This document shows, piece after piece, positions 50,501 to 57,310 of a stretch of DNA of 60,000 bases. The stretch is from positions 5,628,741 to 5,688,740 of the forward strand of contig NC_064038.1 of the NCBI RefSeq assembly GCF_932526225.1. The letters run 5' to 3'. This stretch comes from Nematostella vectensis (lineage: Eukaryota > Cnidaria > Anthozoa > Actiniaria > Edwardsiidae). The translations under genes were made by a program, and so were the position numbers. Position 1 is the stretch's first letter. Every line of letters starts with the position of its first letter. The notes beneath the pieces are model-generated. The model searched no databases. It had not been told where the DNA came from and saw nothing but the letters and a program-made list of their open reading frames with translations.

Positions 50501-52236
50501 CGAGTCACTCCCGCGTAGCAACGAGTCACTCCCGAGTAGAACCGAGACACTCTCGAATAGAACCGAGTCAATCTCGAGTAGAACCGAGTCACTCTCGAAT
50601 AGAACCGAGTCAATCCCGCGTAGCAACGAGTCACTTCCGAGTAGAACCTAGTCATTCTCGAATACAACCGAGTCGATCCCGAGTAGCACCGAGTAACTCC
50701 CACAATGTGCACCAGAATAAAAATGCACTTACTGCGACAGACTGCTGACTGCGTCTCGTTACACGGGCTCGCCTCGAACGTTCCAGAAGGACAGCTAGAT
50801 TCGCAAGCTACAAAAAAAAAAACACAGGTTGACCAACAAGCTAGTCAAACCGCTCAAACTAACCACTTCTATCTTTGCCTATAGAAAGGAGTTCTAGTCA
50901 TACATTTGCTATTGTTTTTTTTACATAGTTAAAAACAAATCATGCAATAAAATCTCGAATTGATCTAGAAACACTCTTTTATATTTAAATTACCAAAATC
51001 AATGGAAAATATCACAACCCCATAACACAAAACAACATCCACCACAAATCACCCTGTGATGGAAATGGATGTTTTCTAACACTTGATTCTGCTCAAATGA
51101 CAAAATTACGGCTGACAGAGCCACCCAAAACTACATGTTTAGTTTCAAGTAGTTTGTACAAATAGGTTTTAGCTACCATAAACACAGCGATCCCGCCCTG
51201 GTGTCAGCAGCTTCTTCTCTCTAGGACATGCGCATTTGCCGGTCAGCGGATCGCAGGTTCCCATGTGACACGTGACGTTGACATCACAATGGTCTGACAG
51301 AAACTGGGCCGCGCTTGGGACATCTGAAAAAAAAAAGAAAAAATGGCATTCCATATTTCTGCGAAGTCAATATTTCGCGATTCTGAGGTGGCGATATTTC
51401 GCGGCATTTCACATGCATTTTCGAGATTTCGCCACTTTCGAGAACCCAAGATCACTTTAATACCGCGATTTTGGGAAAAAAAATCAAGCAAAACAAGTGG
51501 AATTAAATTGTACACTAATCATCAAAACTGTAACAAACCGTAGCAAAAACATGTGTGGGCTAAATTAAGTTCCATAAAAATCCATAAATACAGTGAATTG
51601 TAAAGGTACTAAAGGTATATTAGAGGACAAAATGGACAGGGCGTTTTCAAAAAAGCTAGTATTAAACAGTTAATATTTCACCCAAAGGCTTTTTCGTGTA
51701 CTCACTTAATTTTCCCGCATCCCAATTTTCGCGACACTTTATTTTCGCTTAATATACACTTTATACACGAGCCCTATGCAGCCTATATCTTGGGCCTATA
51801 TTAAACGGTTGGCTCCAAAGAAAAAGGTTATGGGAAAAAAACACATATCAAAGCTATAGAAGTTACCATTTTTGTTCCCAGAGCTCCTCGGTCATGTTTT
51901 CCGTCCGACACATAACAGCGGAGGAGCTCTGGGTACGAGAATGTAGAAGTTACTTGGCATTGGACAGCACATTTCTTCCACGCCACTCACCATAAACACT
52001 GATGGAAATAGAGGCATTCACCTCTACGGGGTTCCTGTGGTCCGCTCGTACCAGTACCATAGAGTCGTCTCGCAGAAACCCGTGGGGAGTGTACACGGTG
52101 ATGTCTACCATAGGTGAAACCAACTGAGCATGTACCACGCACGCTGTTGCTATGAAGGTCACTATGGCAACAGCGACTGACGAGTCGCTGAAGATCCGCC
52201 TTCTCTGGGCGAAAGTGGTTTCTCGGAACACGGAGC
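32507..52236 (-). CDS. Large multi-pass membrane protein, Cys-rich ectodomain, unrecognised
   Basis: Thirteen exons with GT-AG sites and fully consistent phases: 52236-51991, 51323-51177, 50807-50733, 50220-50146, 49674-49613, 48729-48394, 48275-47367, 47068-46852, 46186-44493, 44093-43861, 43192-42995, 41245-41038, 32806-32507 (stop). At least 1,566 residues. Order: hydrophobic signal-like segment (AIVTFIATACVVHAQ); EGF/TNFR-like Cys-rich modules (about 85-180); a large ectodomain with a second Cys cluster (CFDCCFVDNCTCTSCPCG) and N-glycosylation sites; TM about 757-779; TM about 815-831; charged coiled coil (840-970); TM about 1080-1100; Ser/Lys/Glu-rich cytoplasmic-type region; TM about 1259-1279; a Cys-containing loop; TM about 1424-1447; Lys/Glu-rich tail. 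No family was recognised, and no ATG precedes the hydrophobic segment in the first exon. Confidence 0.82.
33155..41110 (-). repeat. 8-kb array of about 150 copies of a splice donor plus exon end
   Basis: Main period 50 bp (48-54 in variants). On the minus strand the unit is AAGAGATTTGATCTCATCC, AACGGTCAAGACCTATCGG, then GTTAGTATGAC. This equals the last coding codons of exon 41245-41038 (KRFDLIRTVKTYR) plus its donor and the start of the intron. A longer unit of about 104 bp, with more exon (GATCGGCGAGGTTCTGATGG) and a T-rich spacer, recurs in pairs near 33.2, 34.5, 36.05, 37.5, 38.25 and 40.3 kb and defines higher-order blocks. The array fills almost the whole last intron. It is not a CRISPR: there are no unique spacers. 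Confidence 0.97.
41238..41325 (-). repeat. Duplicated acceptor of the exon at 41245-41038
   Basis: The sequence TGGTGAACCTAGATAAA occurs at 41239-41254 (real acceptor, minus strand TTTATCTAG|GTTCACC) and again at 41303-41319, 65 bp upstream in the transcript, followed by similar AGGAC. The upstream copy keeps the AG and the first few exon bases. Confidence 0.7.
41459..41632. mobile_element. MITE family B copy (GCAGGCCTCG ... GCTACGGCCC)
   Basis: Starts GCAGGCCTCGAAACATTGGG and ends CCCCTGCTACGGCCCTGG; contains CACGCCCCTACTGGTCATTT. Closely matches 47136-47286, and in opposite orientation 56120-56300; a fragment lies near 22198-22225. The termini are short inverted repeats around CCGTAGCA. 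Non-autonomous, non-coding, intronic here. Confidence 0.65.
42835..43015 (-). repeat. Degenerate array derived from the donor of exon 43192-42995
   Basis: On the minus strand the exon ends CCAGCGGTTATACCCAAAAG|GTAGG. About six or seven diverged copies of AGCGGTTATACC plus AAGAAGG-like sequence follow in the intron, roughly 20-35 bp apart. Most copies have lost the exact GT. Confidence 0.75.
44340..44402. repeat. Imperfect hairpin with short tandem TAGCAGGC units
   Basis: TAGCCTGCTAGCCGGCTCTCA is followed by TTGTGGAATAATCCACAA and an inverse arm ending in three TAGCAGGC repeats. Intronic, in the membrane-protein gene between exons 44493 and 44093. Confidence 0.6.
46340..46870 (-). repeat. 32-bp array derived from the donor of exon 47068-46852
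   Basis: Period 32. On the minus strand each unit reads GTGAATAACTATGATATAG then GTACGTTATCAGG. The exon itself ends GTGTATAACTATGATATAG|GTACGT at 46852. About 12 regular copies span 46485-46870; further copies at 46340-46480 are progressively more diverged with distance from the exon. Nearly every regular copy keeps a GTACGT donor. Confidence 0.95.
47136..47286. mobile_element. MITE family B copy
   Basis: Begins AGCCGTAGCAGGCCTCGAAT and ends CCCCTTGCTACGGCCCTG, giving inverted termini around CCGTAGCA. Internal CACGCCCTTGTTCATTTCCT matches the copy at 41459-41632. Intronic in the membrane-protein gene. Confidence 0.7.
48771..48870. repeat. Two-copy direct repeat (CCACAGGGAGCCCAA)
   Basis: CCACAGGGAGCCCAA followed by TCACAGTTYGTAT-like sequence occurs at about 48762 and 48844, about 80 bp apart, in an intron of the membrane-protein gene. 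Confidence 0.6.
49176..49579. mobile_element. MITE family A copy with an inverted left terminus
   Basis: The internal sequence is the reverse complement of the MITE at 14590-15058 (shared CCTTAAATTTGAAAAGCTGG). The right end GTGTTTCGAGAAACAAGCCC matches that family. The left end carries GTTTCGAGAAACGAGCCCC in the same orientation as the right end instead of inverted, so this terminus is rearranged. Intronic. Confidence 0.7.
50455..50705. repeat. 21-bp minisatellite (CGAGTAG family), copy 1
   Basis: About 12 units on the theme CGAGTAGAACCGAGTCACTCC, period 21, in the intron after exon 50807-50733. Because 21 is a multiple of 3, long repetitive ORFs arise on both strands; these are not genes. 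The same family forms the array at 53495-53850. Confidence 0.92.
51320..51490. repeat. Putative dispersed repeat (ATTTCGCG-rich)
   Basis: Multiple ATTTCGCG-type phrases (TCAATATTTCGCGATTCTGA, GATATTTCGCGGCATTTC) just upstream of exon 51323-51177. Similar but weaker text appears near 25650 and 51700. Non-coding; family not recognised. Confidence 0.35.
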
Positions 52237-52419
52237 CTGGAATAAGGAAATAAAGGAGGCGGGCCTCGCGGTAAGTGATGTACAGTCGGTTGACAAAACG
52301 TTGTCACCCAACCGGCTTCGCGACTACGCGACAAGCCCGCATGGAAGCTTGGGTAAAAACAGCCTAGCTGCATGTATTAGCCGCCGCATAACTTCAGGCT
52401 TAAACGCGGTGGCTAATAT

Positions 52420-52690
52420 ACACCTATTTCAATAAGCTTTGTCAGTGCAAATGGCGAGTTCTAAGACCAATCACTGCTTTTGGGTATTACTATTTGTAAG
52501 AATAATGATGATAAGTAATATAATTGCAGAAATTATCCACATTTTCCTGCATTCAGTAGAAATTTGACGTGTTCAATGGTATTTTTCGATCTTAGAAATG
52601 CCATTTGACAATTGGCATTTGCCGTTTATATACACTGACAACATACACCTATTTCAATAAAGGTTGTCAGTGCAAATGGCGAATGGCGAT
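52420..52690. repeat. Direct repeat pair (TATTTCAATAA...TGTCAGTGCAAATGGCGA)
   Basis: ACACCTATTTCAATAAGCTT plus TGTCAGTGCAAATGGCGA occurs at about 52419 and again, with small changes, at about 52644. These could be the ends of an old insertion or a local duplication between the small membrane-protein exon and exon 52236. Confidence 0.6.
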
Positions 52691-52742
52691 TGCAGGTGGC
52701 GCACGGTGAGATTGTCTTCCGTGAGGTGTTCTTTTAATAGGA

Positions 52743-54085
52743 TTACATTCTGCTGTTACCTTCTGTTGCATTATCCCCCTGGTGTTCCGTCGAAATAAGC
52801 CCCTGCTCTTTCTGCGAATGGATTGGTTTCCACCAGCAAAAGTAGATAAACAAAGAAACAGTGATACAGACGACAAAGAATCCGCCGAGAGATGCTCCGA
52901 TGATCAAGACGAGCTGGTCTTTCGCTTCGTTTGTCATTGGGTCTGGTCTAAGCAACATGTCATCCTGGAAGAAGAGAAGGTGTTGCTTCTTTTGTTTGGT
53001 GTTTCACATAGACTATCCCTAAGCCATACAATTTACAAAAATGCAACAACAAAAAAACTAAATAATAAAACCTCCCACTAAGGCCTCCTAAGAGCGGGTA
53101 ATTCTTAAATGTAGGGTCCCCCACCCGACCCCGCCCCTTTGCCTGAAAACGTCACGCTCTCTCACCTAGTGCGAACGTGTTACTATGCTTTCTCCATTAT
53201 TATGACATAATGTGGTATACCACGCAGGTCAATCCCAGGGCCTTACCACTTGTAGTATTATAGTCTCGTTGTCTCTTCCCAGTCCGTACGCGGTTTGTAT
53301 TTCACTCGTATTTCGCCCCTCTGGCACTTGAATTCTCATCTCGATCCAATACCGTGAACTCTCCTTGAACGTGATCTTACCCTACGAAAACCACAGAAAA
53401 GAGCTAGGTCACGTTTCTTTGGCGCCAACCATTACAAAAAATATGCCCTTACTGGCTATGCTCGAGTATAATAACTGAGCCACTTCCAACTCATGTGGCA
53501 CCGGGTCACTCCCGAGTGGAATCGAGTCCCTCCCGAGTAGCACCGAGTCCCTCCCGAGTAAAACCGAAATGTTTCCGAGTAACATTGACTAATTCCCAAG
53601 TAGCACCGTTGCCGGGTAGCGGGTAGAACGAAGTCACTCCCGAGTAGCAACGAGCAACTCCCGAGTAGTACCGAGCCACTCCCGAGTAGTACCGAGCAAC
53701 TCCCGAGTAGTACCGAGCCACTCCCGAGTAGCAACGAGCAACTCCCGAGTAGTACCGAGCCACTCCCGAGTAGTACCGAGCAACTCCCGAGTAGTACCGA
53801 GCCACTCCCGAGTAGTACCGAGCAACTCCCGAGTAGTACCGACACACTCCAAACCCGTCTGTTTATATGTGGAGTCCCCCCCTCGGGTCCTTCACCCGCA
53901 CAAACAAAGTATGGAAGTCAAACCTGCAAGTTATGACGAATGACAAGCGTCGCCGGGCTGATACCTCGGGTTGTAAGATCAGCGGTTGGTAGGCCCTCGA
54001 GGATGCGCACTTCGTACGTTGTGTTTTGTGCATCACAGAAGGTTAAAGCGAGCACGAAAAACAAGATGGGTATACAGTGCAACAT
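52743..54085 (-). CDS. Small type I membrane protein, or 5' exons of the large gene
   Basis: Exons 54085-53924 (ATG at 54085), 53381-53247 and 52964 onward, phase 0 at both joins with GT-AG sites. Signal peptide CIPILFFVLALTFCDAQ is followed by NTTYEVRI; then an ectodomain of about 80 residues with NxT/S sites (NTSE, NETI) that could be a beta-sandwich; TM (VLIIGASLGGFFVVCITVSL) and a tail of about 30 residues. If the third exon is read through, it stops at 52745-52743, giving 172 residues. It also has a good donor (GAAG|GTAACA at 52760) in phase 1, which fits the acceptor of exon 52236-51991. The two transcripts could therefore be one gene. No family recognised. Confidence 0.6.
53495..53850. 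repeat. 21-bp minisatellite (CGAGTAG family), copy 2
   Basis: About 16 units on CCGAGTAGTACCGAGCAACT, with strict alternation of AGCAACT and AGCCACT in the core, in the intron between exons 53924 and 53381. Same family as 50455-50705. The open frames here are repeat artefacts. Confidence 0.93.
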
Positions 54086-54132
54086 CACTGAGACCTGAAA
54101 ACAAGACTTTTGAGGGAGAAAACAATGCATGC

Positions 54133-54500
54133 CAGGGACGGATCTAGGGGGGCCGGCCCCCCCCTATTTTCAGACATTTCGCTTAAAAATTAACAAGAAA
54201 TATAATAAAATATACGGAAGAACAATAAGTCTGCCCCCCCTTTCTTAAAACTTTTGCTCCGGCTCCCCCCCCTTTCTTAAAACTTCTGGATCGCCCTTGC
54301 ATGCATGTCTTTTCTGCACCTATAGAAAAAAAAAACACTTCATGGCAAAAATATACCAGGGGCGGATCTAGGAGTGGGCCGAGCGCCCCCACCCCTCCCT
54401 ATTTTCAGATATTTGGCCTAAAAATAAAAAGAATGGAAGAACAATGAAACCGTCCCTCTTCCTTGGGACCCTTACTTACCCCCGCCCCTCCCCCACCCCC
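54133..54500. repeat. Two copies of a G/C-run dispersed repeat
   Basis: Copy 1 starts GGGACGGATCTAGGGGGG (54135) and copy 2 GGGGCGGATCTAGGAGTGG (54359). Both continue with TATTTTCAGAYATTT and an AT-rich core, then a C-rich block. Related fragments lie near 26165 and 13570. Intergenic, upstream of the small membrane-protein gene. Confidence 0.65.
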
Positions 54501-54639
54501 AATTGTAAATTTTGTTCTTCAAGTTGAATGTATTTGGAGCAACGCCCGTGAATCAAAGATGAAAAAGTGCCAAATAAATTAATTGAATTAAAATTTAAAT
54601 CATGTCGGACCCTCCCCTGCATAGTGTACCCAGTTATCG

Positions 54640-55010
54640 TGAAAAAAAGCCCCCCATAAGTGAGCCACTCCCTCGGCTAAAAAGCCCCCCATAAGTGAGC
54701 CGCTCCCTCGGCTAAAAAGCCCCCCCCCCCCCATAAGTGAGCCGCTCCCTCGGCTAAAAAGCCCCCCATAAGTGAGCCGCTCCCTCGGTTAAAAAGCCCC
54801 CCCATAAGTGAGCCGCTCCCTCGGCTAAAAAGCCCCCCATAAGTGAGCCGCTCCCTCGACTAAAAAGCCCCCCCCCCCCCATAAGTGAGCCGCCCCCTCG
54901 GCTAAAAAGCCCCCCACAAGTGAGCCGCTCACTATGCTAAATAGCCCCCTATAAGTGAGCCGCTCCCTCGGCTAAAAAGCCCCCCCCATCCCCATAAGTG
55001 AGCATCCCCC
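54640..55010. repeat. 36-bp minisatellite
   Basis: About ten copies of CCCCCCATAAGTGAGCCGCT plus CCCTCGGCTAAAAAG with C-run length variation. Intergenic. Confidence 0.92.
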
Positions 55011-56980
55011 TCGGCATTTTCACGACTAAAAAATTGCCTGAGCTTTAAAATGAAACTGTTCGACCTTGAACAATAGCGACCCTCAACAAGCGCTGACACA
55101 GCCTTCACACAACTGTATCGACATCACGCGCTCAAGTTTAACAATATTGAATTAACTTAAATTAAGGCTTAGTATATTACAAAATATATATGACGGGGAG
55201 AAATGAATTGCTGTCCATACTTTTCGCAAAATGACTAGAAAAAATACAGAAAAGCTGTAATAGGTGGTTTGCGTAGGTGTGGTAGAGCAGGGTAATATAA
55301 CAACACCAAGTTTAAATAGTATGTACAACGTCTCTGTGTAAACAAAACAGTTTCGCTGACGCTTAGAGCGTTAGCTCTTCGTCCAACATACCTTTAGCAG
55401 TCCGAGACAGATGGTTCTGAAGAAAAACGTCCACAAATTACTTCTTGTCAAACTTTATGATATATATTATACATTCACGGAATGTCGAGTGGAACCGAAC
55501 GTTGTAATATTGCTACCCTCTTTTACCCTAACGTATATGTATCAGGCGAGGGCAGGGCAGCGTGACGTAACGCAACACGTGAGTGGTTCACTTCCGTTTG
55601 AATTTGTCACAGGATGTCCGAGCCTTTTCAGGCGTATGGTCGCTATCATGAAAGACTTCCTTATAGGGAGATTGGGATTTTGAAGTAAAATGGCCCAAGT
55701 ACAATTGGATTAACGATTATCTATTTTCATTGTTTTTTTTTTTATTGCATTAATTAAACTTTTAATTTTCTATTAAAATTTGTATAACATAAAATGAAAC
55801 CTAGATAATCAATATCACAAGTGAGCTGATGCGTGTTTATTATGTAAAACAGGAACATTGAGGTTGTGATTACGACGCAAACTGAGACTCGGCAAATATT
55901 ACCTTGTCGTCTAGTTTGCTTACATTTGACTTTGCCAAAAACAAATCATTCTTTTTTTAACGATTAAAAATAAATTAAACAAAAAGGGTAAAATCTAATG
56001 GCCAGGGATCGAAGCAAACTCTCAAAATAACCATCTAAAAACAAAGTTTTATTTTTCAATTAAATTGAAAATATTGCAACAGGTTCCTATAATCAGCCGA
56101 CAGGAATGGACGCTTTCTCCTAGGGTCTAGGCAAGGGTTGGGGCACTGGGGGCATATAACCCCAAGTATTTTCAAAAAATATATGAAAATATATTTTAAA
56201 ACCAGAAGGGCGTGGCTGTGCCCTCAATATTTTTTTAATGTTTCTGTATCGTGCCCTCCCCCACACACACACAATATTTCAATGCCTGTTACAGCTCTCC
56301 TTCTTGACATTTTTCTAGGACCAACAGAGCCGATTAAATTATATGCAAAGATATGATATGCTGGTGCATAATGATCTGGGAGTGATGGGAGACATCCAGT
56401 TAGTGAGACATATCAGACGGGTAATTTGCTTAAATATACTTTTTTCTCTAATTATTCGTGAGCTATAAACAATCTTGCATGCATACGACTGAAACCTTTT
56501 TAATTTTTAATTGATACTTCACGTATGATTCCCTCTGCCGTTCTCTTGGTATCCATACCGGCCGTGACACTTCAAAGAATCATCGTGAAGCACCTACCTA
56601 ATCTGGTACATGGCATGCTAGGAAAAAGCTCTCCTGGTTTGATCCTTCTTTATCTAAGTACAGTTTATCTAGATTCAAAAGTACTTTGTATTGCAATTAT
56701 CTTTATTTTGTATATATACAATCAAATCAATCTAGAAGAGCTTTCTCCGGCTTACTTGTATCTATCTAAACAGCAATTTTTTTAGTTTATTTTGATCCCC
56801 GGCATTAGAAACATTGAATGACTGTAATCTTTAAAACTCTTTTACACCCTCTACCTGGCTTTTGATGCGAATTACTAGCTGTGGATAATCGACTAGCGTG
56901 ACTATCTTGTAGTTCTTGGTACGATACAGGATCATCCGCTCACTATAGCACTAGTGTCTGTGTCATTGTTCTTGATAGAA
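55011..56980. other. Intergenic region with no supported gene
   Basis: AT-rich. Plus-strand frames at 55411-55683, 56138-56356 and 56525-56785 have no recognisable domain, and the second lies within a MITE family B copy (about 56120-56300, inverted relative to the others). Nothing else supported. Confidence 0.5.
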
Positions 56981-56989
56981 TAAAATGGT

Positions 56990-57310
56990 TACCTTGAGCC
57001 CTCCTTCATAAGAAGGAGATAATAGGCGCAATATTCTCATTGTCCCACTGTCCCATTGTTTTTTACCAGCCTGGATTCATAAGAAGATGATGATACCTAC
57101 TATAGTGTGTCTGTCTCGTTATTCAACACCAATAATTACTTTGAATATTTTTACCAGCCTGGATTCATAAGAAGAAAATAAACGCTAAAATAGTGTGCCT
57201 GTCTCGTTGTTTTTCACTAGCCTGGGTTTAGAAGAAGGAAATAAACGCTAAAATAGTGTGCCTGTCTCGTTGTTTTTCACTAGCCTGGGTTTAGAAGAAG
57301 GATGACGACA
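56990..57310 (-). repeat. Tandem repeat (about 60 bp) covering the VPS45 stop codon and 3' UTR
   Basis: Four to five units on the plus-strand theme GCCTGGRTTYATAAGAAGAA plus AGTGTGYCTGTCTCGTTGTTTTT. On the minus strand the first unit contains the VPS45 end (TCCTTCTTCTAAACCCAGGC), so the C-terminal codons and stop are reiterated in the 3' UTR. Confidence 0.8.

Noticed and set aside
51950-52231. Translation start at 52231 (apparent M of MFRETTF)
   Set aside because: The codon is GTG, and a good AG acceptor lies at the exon edge (52236/52237). The exon is internal and needs an upstream exon.
53456-53852. Repeat proteins of about 110-130 residues in several frames
   Set aside because: A 21-bp period keeps frames open on both strands; the region is intronic and has no start context or domain.
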